Origin: Shuttleworthia sp045545575
GTDB taxonomy: Bacteria > Bacillota > Clostridia > Lachnospirales > Lachnospiraceae
Assembly: GCA_045545575.1 (NCBI GenBank)
Contig: JAZQBE010000066.1
Location: forward strand, 1-64,000
Direction: 5' to 3'
Length of the DNA stretch: 64,000 nucleotides
Shown in pieces: positions 50,672-58,390 of the stretch; the first letter of the stretch is position 1, and each line of letters opens with the position of its first letter. Below the pieces are notes generated by a model that was not told where the DNA came from, made no database searches, and saw only the letters and a program-made list of their open reading frames with translations. Made by a program: the position numbers and the translations under genes.

Positions 50672-50810
50672 GATGATAAGGGTGCAGTCAATCACCCTGC
50701 GATGTAACCCCACTGTCTGAGCAATCAGGCAAGCTAAAGGTAGGAGTCGTAAGACGTTAGCACTACCGGGGAGTTACAAGCCCACTCACTTTAGTGGGTG
50801 GGTAGTTGAC
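50672..50810 (+). ncRNA. probable omegaRNA scaffold and IS right end
   Basis: Structured non-coding stretch directly after the tnpB stop: GGGTG / CACCC pairs near 50680-50697 and the right-end hairpin CCCACT / AGTGGG at 50781-50798. By family analogy it is the scaffold of the TnpB guide RNA, with the guide read from bases just beyond 50810. Boundaries are inferred. Confidence 0.5.
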
Positions 50811-51185
50811 AATCCGGAAAAAGCCGGAATCTGCGATGCAGAATCATATCCATGGAGCAGTTATCGGGATTATTCCGGCAAGCGGCCGTTTATGGACAAT
50901 CAGAATCTTGCACGACTGCTGTGCGCGCAAGATCAATTGGCAGAATTCTTAAGTCACTGTGACCCTGCAGAGTCAGAACTGTATGATTTTTCGAAAGACG
51001 ATTCCTGGGCGGAACGAGTTGCCTGCGCGGCACTGCAGATCTCATCCGGTCGGGAAGTAGAAAAAATGGCACTCAAAGAAAGAAATAATGCGATTATCTG
51101 TCTGCGGAAAAAAGGCCTTTCCGTCCGACAGATACAGCGGGTAACGGGAGTGGGGAGAGGAGTGATTCAGAAGGTGACAGAATAG
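50811..51185 (+). pseudogene. REP-associated tyrosine transposase (RAYT), C-terminal fragment
   Basis: 124 codons in frame beginning NPEKAGICDAESYPWSSYRDY, the conserved NPVKAG...WSSY region of RAYTs, followed by a C-terminal helix-turn-helix (LSVRQIQRVTGVGRGVIQKV) characteristic of the subfamily. There is no start codon of its own until 50892. It is the remainder of the gene that starts at 48725. The stop is TAG at 51183-51185. Confidence 0.85.
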
Positions 51186-51264
51186 TCAGCATAAGGATAA
51201 TGCCGGACTCAAAAGCCAATGATAAACGAAAAAGAGGGTCTCTCTGTTACCTATTGAACATGAA

Positions 51265-51295
51265 GATGACAAAAGTGCCTGTCCCTTTTGTCACC
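51265..51295. repeat. REP palindrome, copy 9 (right flank of the RAYT gene, inverted)
   Basis: GATGACAAAAGTGCC / GTCCCTTTTGTCACC, the reverse complement of copy 8 except for one terminal base. It ends 11 bases before the rarA start, so it lies in the rarA leader just ahead of its AGGAG site. Confidence 0.88.
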
Positions 51296-51306
51296 AGGAG
51301 CAAACC

Positions 51307-52668
51307 ATGGATTTATTTGATTACGCCAGAGAACAGAATCAGAAGAAAGAGACGCCGCTGGCGTCCCGCCTTCGCCCCCGCACGTTAGATGAGGTGGTCG
51401 GGCAGCAGCACATCATCGGCAAGGACAAGCTGCTGTACCGGGCCATTCAGGCCGACAAGCTTTCTTCCATCATCTTTTACGGCCCGCCGGGCACCGGCAA
51501 GACGACGCTTGCGAAGGTGATCGCCAACACGACGAAGGGCGAGTTCCGCCAGATCAACGCAACGGCGGCCGGCAAGAAGGATATGGAGGAGGTCGTGGAG
51601 ACCGCGCGCCAGACGGCCGGGATGTATGGGAAAAAGACGATCCTGTTCATCGACGAAATCCACCGCTTCAACAAGGGACAGCAGGATTATCTTCTGCCCT
51701 TTGTGGAGGACGGGACCATCGTCCTGATCGGCGCGACGACGGAGAATCCGTACTTTGAGGTGAACGGCGCTTTGCTGTCCCGGTCCATCATCTTCGAGCT
51801 GCATCCGCTTTCCACGGAGGATATCCGCACGCTGATCCTGCGCGCGGTAAACGACGAGGAACGCGGCATGGGCGCGTACCATGCCGTGATCGAAGAGGAC
51901 GCTCTGGAGTTCCTTGCGGACGTGGCCGGCGGCGACGCGCGGGCCGCGCTGACCGCTGTAGAGCTGGGCGTCCTGACGACCCCGCCCTCCGAAGACGGAA
52001 AGATTCACCTGACCTTGGACGTCGCTTCAGAGTGCATCCAGCGCAAGGTGCTGCGCTACGACAAAGGTGGCGACAACCATTACGATACGATTTCTGCGTT
52101 CATCAAGAGCATGCGGGGTTCCGACCCGGATGCGGCAGTCTATTACCTGGCCCGGATGCTCGATGCCGGCGAGGACATCAAGTTCATCGCCCGCCGCATC
52201 ATGATCTGCGCCTCGGAGGATGTGGGCAACGCGGATCCCATGGCGATGGTGGTGGCGGCTTCCGCCGCGGCGGAGGTGGAGCGCATCGGTCTGCCGGAAA
52301 GCCAGATCATCCTGTCCCAGGCCGCGGCCTACGTCGCCTGTGCCCCGAAAAGCAACGCGGCGGTCAATGCGATCTTTGCCGCGTCCGAGGCGGTCCGGCG
52401 CACCGGCGCCGCCCCCATTCCGCCCTATCTGCAGGACGCGCATTACGGCGGTTCCGCGAAGCTTGGGCGGGGCATCGGCTACGAGTACGCCCACGATTTT
52501 CCCAACCATTTTTCAACCCAGCAGTATCTGCCGGATGCCGTCGCGGGCGAGCATTTCTACGTTCCCTCGGAAAACGGATACGAAAAGACGATCCGCGCGC
52601 ACATCAACCGGATCCGCACGGAAGCCGGAATGGAACCGCTGTGGGAGGATGCGCCGCCGGAGCCATAG
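51307..52668 (+). CDS. rarA: replication-associated recombination protein RarA (MgsA) AAA ATPase
   Basis: 453 residues; AGGAG precedes the ATG. N-terminal MDLFDYAREQN, then LASRLRPRTLDEVVGQQHI, Walker A GPPGTGKTT with K65, Walker B ILFIDEIHRFNKGQQD, sensor 1 IGATTENPYF, and C-terminal tetramerisation region with YDTISAFIKSMRGSDPDAA and ARRIMICASEDVGNADP. It acts at stalled replication forks. Base composition returns here to the high-GC background, marking the end of the mobile patch. Confidence 0.95.
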   Translation: MDLFDYAREQNQKKETPLASRLRPRTLDEVVGQQHIIGKDKLLYRAIQADKLSSIIFYGPPGTGKTTLAKVIANTTKGEFRQINATAAGKKDMEEVVETARQTAGMYGKKTILFIDEIHRFNKGQQDYLLPFVEDGTIVLIGATTENPYFEVNGALLSRSIIFELHPLSTEDIRTLILRAVNDEERGMGAYHAVIEEDALEFLADVAGGDARAALTAVELGVLTTPPSEDGKIHLTLDVASECIQRKVLRYDKGGDNHYDTISAFIKSMRGSDPDAAVYYLARMLDAGEDIKFIARRIMICASEDVGNADPMAMVVAASAAAEVERIGLPESQIILSQAAAYVACAPKSNAAVNAIFAASEAVRRTGAAPIPPYLQDAHYGGSAKLGRGIGYEYAHDFPNHFSTQQYLPDAVAGEHFYVPSENGYEKTIRAHINRIRTEAGMEPLWEDAPPEP

Positions 52669-52805
52669 CCGGACGCCGGATGTCAGGAGACTTGACATCG
52701 GCCATGGGCTGCTGGTATTCTTTGAATCGGCCTGTTAGGAACGCCTAATTAAGCGGGCATTCCATTCATATTCAACAGAGAATCTGTCAAAAGGAGAATA
52801 TCGCA

Positions 52806-53657
52806 ATGAACGACAAAATCAAAATTCATCCTGGGACCGTGCAGGAGACCCTGATCATTCCGCTTTACGCGCGCAAGAAGTGCTCCGATCAGTTTCCCGC
52901 GCTTTACACGGATCCGATGGCTTCCGAGATCTGCAGCTGTCTGGACTACGATTTCGCGCCGCTGGACAAAAAATACGAGAATACACTGGTCCGGTTCGGC
53001 GCGCTGGAAGGAGCGCAGCGGCAGAAAGACATGATGTGGGAGATCAAGGATTACCTGCGGGATCATCCCAAAGCCGCCATTGTCTGCATGGGATGCGGGC
53101 TCGATTTTGACCCGCGCCGCTGCGCAAATGAAAACACGACGATCTACAACCTGGACTTCCCGGACGTCATCGCCGCCCGCGAGGAGCTGGCGCCGACGGA
53201 TCCCCGGGAGATAAACATTGCAGCGGATCTGACGGACCTTTCGTGGATGGACCGGGTACAGGTGCCGGAGGGCGCGGTATTTTATGCCGCCGGCGTGTTC
53301 TATTATCTGAAAAAAGAAGATGTGAAAAGGATCGCTCTCGGCATCGCGAATCGTTACCCCGGCGCGCGGCTTTTGTTTGACTGCGTCGGACAGACCGGGT
53401 ACAGGATGATGATGAAGGGCGTGCTCAAAGAGCACGGAATGGAGGATCTGGGCAACTGGTTTTACTCGGAAGCCCCGGTGCAGGAGTTTTCCGCGTGGTC
53501 GGACAGGATCCGGGTTTCCGCCCGGGGATACATGCTGGGCTATTACGATATGAAGGTCCCCGGCGTGCGGAGGATTCACCGCTTTCTGGCAAAGATCGGG
53601 GATGGTGTCATGAAAATGCTGATCGTGCGGATGGACATGCAAAATCTGCCCGTTTGA
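52806..53657 (+). CDS. class I SAM-dependent methyltransferase, LCM/O-methyltransferase type
   Basis: 283 residues; AAAAGGAG precedes the ATG. PF04072-like pattern: VQETLIIPLYARKKCSDQ at the N-terminus, the SAM site IVCMGCGLDFDPRR (replacing the usual GxGxG with GCGLD) and YNLDFPDVIAAREEL with the acidic ribose-binding residue. Relatives methylate carboxyl or hydroxyl groups of small metabolites; the substrate is unknown. It stands alone between rarA and the XRE-Uma2 gene. Confidence 0.82.
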   Translation: MNDKIKIHPGTVQETLIIPLYARKKCSDQFPALYTDPMASEICSCLDYDFAPLDKKYENTLVRFGALEGAQRQKDMMWEIKDYLRDHPKAAIVCMGCGLDFDPRRCANENTTIYNLDFPDVIAAREELAPTDPREINIAADLTDLSWMDRVQVPEGAVFYAAGVFYYLKKEDVKRIALGIANRYPGARLLFDCVGQTGYRMMMKGVLKEHGMEDLGNWFYSEAPVQEFSAWSDRIRVSARGYMLGYYDMKVPGVRRIHRFLAKIGDGVMKMLIVRMDMQNLPV

Positions 53658-53681
53658 CAGGGAAATGATACCTGCGATTCA

Positions 53682-53800
53682 TTGACAGCAGGCGAAGAAG
53701 GGAGTAATATACAGATATTAAATAAACCATTTCGGAGCCATAAATGCAAAAAATATCTCTGAATCACGGAAACAGGAGAGCCGTTTTGGAACCATAAAAG
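53682..53800 (+). promoter_or_regulatory. promoter and two direct-repeat operators of XRE-Uma2 copy B
   Basis: TTGACA at 53682-53687, 17-bp spacer, TAATAT at 53705-53710. Downstream lie two direct repeats 54 bp apart: CCATTTCGGAGCCATAAATG at 53727-53746 and CCGTTTTGGAACCATAAAAG at 53781-53800 (14-15 of 20 identical). Both would sit in the transcribed leader, suiting autorepression by the encoded helix-turn-helix. Confidence 0.6.
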
Positions 53801-53843
53801 CGGGAAGCCGGTTGGAGGCTGTTTCATCAGGAAGGAGACCATC

Positions 53844-54722
53844 GTGACGATTGAAGAGTTAAAGAATCGAAAGCGGGAACTGGGCTATTCCAATGCCCTT
53901 GTGGCTGCCATCTCCGGAATTCCTCTCGGCACCGTGCAGAAATTTTTCGGCGGCGCCACAAAACATCCCCGGCACGAAACCATCCGGGCCATCACCAAGG
54001 CCCTCTATCCGATGGGGACCGAGGGTGCGGCGGCTTTTCCGGGGGAAAGCAAGGCCATCCGTCTGTCTTACAGCACGCCGGAGAGCTTCGTTTGCGGAAA
54101 CAGTGATCCCGGAGCACAGACGATGATTCTTAGAGAAAGCACTCCTGCATACCGGGGCCGCCCGGAATGGAAAACGATTGATGATTACTACGCACTTCCG
54201 GATGACGTGCGGGTGGAGCTGATTGACGGCGAATTCTATGAAATGGAGGCACCGACGTTTGAACATCAGGAGCTCATGTTTTCCATCGCGATGCAGATCC
54301 GTATGTGCATCGACGCCCATGGATCTGCGTGCCGGGTTTTCGTCTCTCCCGTGGATATCCAGCTTGACCGTGATCAGTACACCATGGTTCAGCCGGACGT
54401 GGTGGTGATCTGCGATGACGAGCGCCTGAAACGGCGGGTCTGTTTCGGCGCGCCGGATCTGGTGGTGGAGGTGCTTTCGCCTTCCACGCGCCGGAAGGAT
54501 CTGACGCTGAAAATGAAAAAGTATATCAACGCCGGCGTGCGGGAATACTGGGTGGTGGATCCTTCTTCTGAACGCGTGGTCACCTACCGTTTTGACGATC
54601 CGGACCTGCCGCTGATCTGCGGCTATGAAGACCGGGTGCCCATCGGCATTTCCGATGGACAGTGCAGTATTGATTTTAAGAAAATATGGGACAGCGCCAG
54701 AGAACTGCGGCGCGAAGACTAG
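53844..54722 (+). CDS. XRE-type HTH fused to Uma2 (DUF820) endonuclease-like domain, copy B
   Basis: 292 residues from a GTG start at 53844 with GAAGGAG upstream. Same design as the gene at 23564-24505: MTIEELKNRKRELGYSN, HTH VAAISGIPLGTVQKFFGG, a variable linker, then Uma2 core LPDDVRVELIDGEFYEM, MVQPDVVVICD, LVVEVLSPSTRRKDLTLK and REYWVVDP. The PD...E..K-like residues are kept in both copies, so a nuclease fold is plausible. The linker and first 100 residues differ strongly from copy A, apart from the HTH. Two candidate operators lie in the leader. Confidence 0.82.
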   Translation: MTIEELKNRKRELGYSNALVAAISGIPLGTVQKFFGGATKHPRHETIRAITKALYPMGTEGAAAFPGESKAIRLSYSTPESFVCGNSDPGAQTMILRESTPAYRGRPEWKTIDDYYALPDDVRVELIDGEFYEMEAPTFEHQELMFSIAMQIRMCIDAHGSACRVFVSPVDIQLDRDQYTMVQPDVVVICDDERLKRRVCFGAPDLVVEVLSPSTRRKDLTLKMKKYINAGVREYWVVDPSSERVVTYRFDDPDLPLICGYEDRVPIGISDGQCSIDFKKIWDSARELRRED

Positions 54723-54736
54723 TCCAATAATCAGAA

Positions 54737-57253
54737 ATGAATTATAGATTAAACGAAATGAAATCAGAATCGCCAAAACGCATTGAGATCAGGGGAGCGC
54801 GGGTACACAACCTGAAAAACATCGATGTGGACGTGCCGTTAGGCTGCATCACCGGCATTGCCGGCGTGTCCGGCTCCGGGAAATCCTCTCTGGCACTGGG
54901 TGTGCTGTACGCCGAAGGCTCTCGAAGATATTTGGAATCACTTTCTACATACACGCGCCGACGCATGACCCAGGCAGCCAAGGCGGACGTGGACGACGTG
55001 CGTTACGTGCCGGCGGCCCTTGCGCTGCACCAGCGTCCGGGCGTGCCGGGTATCCGTTCCACTTTTGGCACGGGCACGGAGCTGTTAAACAGCCTGCGGC
55101 TGATGTATTCCCGTCTGGCGAATCACCGCTGCCCCAACGGACACATGCAGAAGCCGACCCTGGCTGTCGCGGCCGGGCAGGAGATCATCTGCCCGGAGTG
55201 CGGCGAGCGCTTCTATGCACCCGGCGCGGAGGAGCTGGCCTTCAACAGCCAGGGCGCCTGTCCCTGCTGTCAGGGAACGGGCACCGTGCGCACGGTAGAC
55301 GAATCCACCCTGGTGCCGGACGAGTCCCTGTCCATCGACGAGGGGGCAGTGCTGCCCTGGCAGACGCTGATGTGGAGTCTGATGAAAGATATCGCCCGGG
55401 AACTGGGCGTGCGGACCGACGTGCCGTTTTCAGAGCTTACGAAAAAAGAGCGCGACCTGGTCTTTTACGGACCGCCGGTGAAGCATCACATGATCTACCA
55501 GAACCGCACCAGCGGCGCGTCGGGGGAGATGGATTTCACCTACTTCAACGCGATCTATACCGTTGAAAACGCTTTGTCCAAGGTGAAAGACGAAAAGGGC
55601 ATGAAGCGGGTGGAGAAGTTCCTCAAGGAAGAGTCCTGCCCGGAATGCGGCGGCACACGCCTTTCCGAGACCGCCCGCGCACCGAAGCTTCGGGGCATCT
55701 CCCTCGCGGAAGCCTGCACCATGACCCTGTCGGACTGCGCGGACTGGGTGAAGGGCGTGCCGGATTCCCTGCCGGAAGAAATGCGCCCCATGGCCAAAAG
55801 CATCTGCCAGTCCTTTGACACGGCTGCAAAGCGCCTGATGGACTTAGGACTGTCATATCTGACCTTAGACCGCGCCGCGTCCACCCTGTCCACCGGGGAA
55901 CGCCAGCGCATGCAGCTGGCCCGCGCCGTGCGCAACCGCACCACGGGCGTGCTGTACGTGCTGGACGAGCCATCCATCGGTCTGCATCCGGCAAACATCG
56001 AAGGCTTAAACGCTGTCATGCACGATCTGGTGGCGGACGGCAATTCCGTCCTGCTGGTGGATCACGACACACAGATTCTGAAGGAAGCCGACTGGATCAT
56101 CGAGATGGGACCGGAAGCCGGCGCCCGGGGCGGCGAGGTGCTTGCGGAGGGAACGGTGGCGCAAATTGCGGCTGACGGGGACTCAAAGATCGGTCCGTTC
56201 CTGGCAGAAAAGAGCAAAACAGAGGTCTGTCCGCGGGACACGAATTCGAAAGAGGATCTGTTTTCCATGGGCACCATTCACATGGAAACGGAGGCTATTC
56301 ACACCGTCCATCCGCTTTCGGCGGACATCCCCAAAGGACGTCTGACTGTGGTCACCGGCGTTTCCGGTTCCGGGAAAACGACGATGATTCTGGAGAGCCT
56401 CGTGCCCGGGCTGGAAGCGCTGACATCCGAAAGGCCGATGCCGTCCCATGTCAAAAAACTTGAGGCAGACGGTATCACCCGCGTCAAACTGATCGACGCT
56501 ACCCCCATCGGCATCAATGTCCGCTCTACCGTGGCCACTTATGCCAACGTGCACGATGAGCTGCGCAAGATCTACGCCCGCACACCGGACGCGAAGGCCC
56601 GGAAACACAAAGCCGGCGATTTCTCCTACAACACGGGTTCCCTGCGATGCCCGGTGTGCGACGGCACCGGAATGATCAGCCTGGACGTGCAGTTTCTGCC
56701 GGACGTGGAGATCCCCTGTCCCGAGTGCCGGGGCTCGCGGTATGCAAAAGCCGCATACGGCATCCGGTATACGAATAAGGCGAAGGAGCAGAAATCCCTT
56801 CCGGAGCTGATGGACATGGACATCCGCACGGCCATGGATTTCTGTAAAGATATGAAGCTGGTGCACAGCCGGCTGCAGGTGCTGGACGCCCTGGGCTTAG
56901 GCTACCTGACCCTGGGGGAGGAGACCCCCAGCCTGTCCGGCGGCGAGGCCCAGCGACTGAAACTGGCCAGCGAGATGGGGCGTCTGCAGGAGGACGCGGT
57001 GTTTGTCTTTGACGAACCCACCATCGGCCTGCACCCCTTAGACGTACAGCAGCTGCTGGGGGTGTTCCGCACACTGATCGAAAACGGCGCCACGGTGGTG
57101 GTCATTGAGCACGACCTGGACGTGATCCGGAATGCGGATTACATCATCGACATGGGCCCGGGCGGCGGCGCGGCCGGCGGGCGGATTGTCTGCGCCGGCA
57201 TCCAGGAGGATGTACGAAAGCGCCCGGAAAGCCAGACGGGACGCTTCATTTAA
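54737..57253 (+). CDS. UvrA-like ABC ATPase lacking a UvrB-binding domain (UvrA2/class II type)
   Basis: 838 residues (about 100 shorter than UvrA); start 54737 or the ATG at 54758, neither with a strong site. Two ABC modules: Walker A GVSGSGKSS near residue 43 and GVSGSGKTT in the second half, signatures LSTGERQRMQLARA and LSGGEAQRLKLA. Cys pairs (CPECGERF and CPCCQG; CPECGGTRL; CPVCDGTG and CPECRGSR) make zinc modules. The region binding UvrB appears shortened. Class II UvrA proteins are linked to drug or DNA-damage tolerance without full UvrABC repair. No uvrB or uvrC is nearby. Confidence 0.85.
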   Translation: MNYRLNEMKSESPKRIEIRGARVHNLKNIDVDVPLGCITGIAGVSGSGKSSLALGVLYAEGSRRYLESLSTYTRRRMTQAAKADVDDVRYVPAALALHQRPGVPGIRSTFGTGTELLNSLRLMYSRLANHRCPNGHMQKPTLAVAAGQEIICPECGERFYAPGAEELAFNSQGACPCCQGTGTVRTVDESTLVPDESLSIDEGAVLPWQTLMWSLMKDIARELGVRTDVPFSELTKKERDLVFYGPPVKHHMIYQNRTSGASGEMDFTYFNAIYTVENALSKVKDEKGMKRVEKFLKEESCPECGGTRLSETARAPKLRGISLAEACTMTLSDCADWVKGVPDSLPEEMRPMAKSICQSFDTAAKRLMDLGLSYLTLDRAASTLSTGERQRMQLARAVRNRTTGVLYVLDEPSIGLHPANIEGLNAVMHDLVADGNSVLLVDHDTQILKEADWIIEMGPEAGARGGEVLAEGTVAQIAADGDSKIGPFLAEKSKTEVCPRDTNSKEDLFSMGTIHMETEAIHTVHPLSADIPKGRLTVVTGVSGSGKTTMILESLVPGLEALTSERPMPSHVKKLEADGITRVKLIDATPIGINVRSTVATYANVHDELRKIYARTPDAKARKHKAGDFSYNTGSLRCPVCDGTGMISLDVQFLPDVEIPCPECRGSRYAKAAYGIRYTNKAKEQKSLPELMDMDIRTAMDFCKDMKLVHSRLQVLDALGLGYLTLGEETPSLSGGEAQRLKLASEMGRLQEDAVFVFDEPTIGLHPLDVQQLLGVFRTLIENGATVVVIEHDLDVIRNADYIIDMGPGGGAAGGRIVCAGIQEDVRKRPESQTGRFI

Positions 57254-57294
57254 ACGCCCGGAGCTGGTTGAATTCGAAAGAGAATGTCATCCTT

Positions 57295-57349
57295 TGCAAG
57301 TACAATGATCCTTTTTGCAAATGACTTTCCCTTAAATACGGTGTATAGT
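57295..57349 (+). promoter_or_regulatory. pfkB-araC promoter with two AraC-type half-sites
   Basis: TTGCAAG (G at 57296) and TTGCAAATGA (G at 57317) are 21 bp apart; TATAGT at 57344-57349 begins 27 bp after the second G. Identical spacing is found before the rhamnosidase gene. No good -35 box, as usual for activator-dependent promoters. Confidence 0.65.
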
Positions 57350-57400
57350 AGGAATCACAAAGGACGATGGGATGTCACTTATCGGAAAGGAACGAATCTT

Positions 57401-58390
57401 ATGAAAGCACTGGTTTTTGGCTCTTTAAATCTGGATATTGTCTACGCGGTGGATCACTTCGTGCAGCCCGGCGAAACCCAAAGCGCCCTGTCACAGCGTA
57501 CGAATCCCGGCGGGAAGGGCTTAAACCAGGCCATCGCCCTTGCCCGGGCCGGCGCACCCACCTGTTTTGCCGGCTGCCTGGGTGTGAGCGGAGACCGGCT
57601 GAAACACACACTTTCAGAGAACGGTGTGGATGTCACATGGCTTGCTCGGGTGGACACAGCGCAGGGAAGTGCCGTCATTCAGGTGACGCCTGCCGGCGAA
57701 AATGGGATTCTCCTTTTTGAAGGTTCCAACGGCTGTATTTCCTTTGAGCAGGTGGAACAGACCCTGGATGCCTTTGATTCGGGAGACTGGCTGATTCTTC
57801 AAAATGAGATAAATCTGCTTCCCCAGATCGTGGATGCGGCTTATGAGCGTGGTATGCACATCGTGTTAAACCCCTCGCCATATAACGAAAAACTCTCGCC
57901 GGTGGATTTCCGAAAGCTGGACTGGATCCTGGTCAACGAGGTGGAAGCGGCGCAGATCGCCCGGAGTGAAGCGGCAGATCCGAAAACGACACAGAACCCC
58001 CGGACAGATGCGGCAAATCCGAAAACAGCACAGATCGCCCCGGCAGACACAGCGGATCCGGAAGCGGTCTTTCACATCATTCACGGGATGTATCCAAAGG
58101 CATCGGTGCTGATTACCCTTGGCAGGGAAGGCAGCATGGCATTTCAGGTCACGGAATCCGGCGTGGAAACCCATCGCCAGCCGGCGGTCCGGGTGCAGGC
58201 GGTGGATACGACGGCGGCCGGCGATACCTTTACCGGTTATTTCATTTCCGGACTGATGCGAAATCAGCCTCTGGCAGACTGCATGCGGGACGCGGGCATG
58301 GCTTCAGCCATCGCTGTGACCCGCCCCGGCGCGGCAGAGTCCATTCCCATGCGTGCTGAGGTGGAGGACGCCTATGGAAAACAATCTTGA
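57401..58390 (+). CDS. PfkB-family carbohydrate kinase (ribokinase-like)
   Basis: 329 residues from the ATG at 57401; GGAAAGGAA precedes it. N-terminal VFGSLNLDIVYAVDHFVQPG, substrate motif NPGGKGLNQAIALARAGA, and the catalytic base D275 in TTAAGDTFTGYF. It phosphorylates a sugar, perhaps one derived from rhamnosides given the neighbours. Odd feature: residues 190-222 are a 13-codon tandem repeat (two full units and part of a third, EAADPKT- and DAANPKT-like) inserted in the nucleotide domain. It overlaps the AraC gene start by 17 bases, so the two are coexpressed. Confidence 0.87.
   Translation: MKALVFGSLNLDIVYAVDHFVQPGETQSALSQRTNPGGKGLNQAIALARAGAPTCFAGCLGVSGDRLKHTLSENGVDVTWLARVDTAQGSAVIQVTPAGENGILLFEGSNGCISFEQVEQTLDAFDSGDWLILQNEINLLPQIVDAAYERGMHIVLNPSPYNEKLSPVDFRKLDWILVNEVEAAQIARSEAADPKTTQNPRTDAANPKTAQIAPADTADPEAVFHIIHGMYPKASVLITLGREGSMAFQVTESGVETHRQPAVRVQAVDTTAAGDTFTGYFISGLMRNQPLADCMRDAGMASAIAVTRPGAAESIPMRAEVEDAYGKQS
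57968..58066 (+). repeat. 39-bp in-frame tandem repeat inside the PfkB gene
   Basis: Units at 57968-58006 and 58007-58045, plus a partial third to 58066. The repeats keep frame (13 codons each) and encode an Asp/Pro/Lys/Thr/Gln-rich loop. Confidence 0.75.

Larger units (their letters stand above)
48840..50810. mobile_element. IS200/IS605-family element (tnpA and tnpB divergent) inserted in the RAYT gene
   Basis: About 1.97 kb, lower GC than the surroundings. Ends carry subterminal hairpins typical of the family: CCCACTTGC / GCAGGTGGG at 48858-48879 on the left and CCCACT / AGTGGG at 50781-50798 on the right. tnpA is on the minus strand, tnpB on the plus strand. Exact ends are estimated from where RAYT coding stops and resumes. 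Confidence 0.85.
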
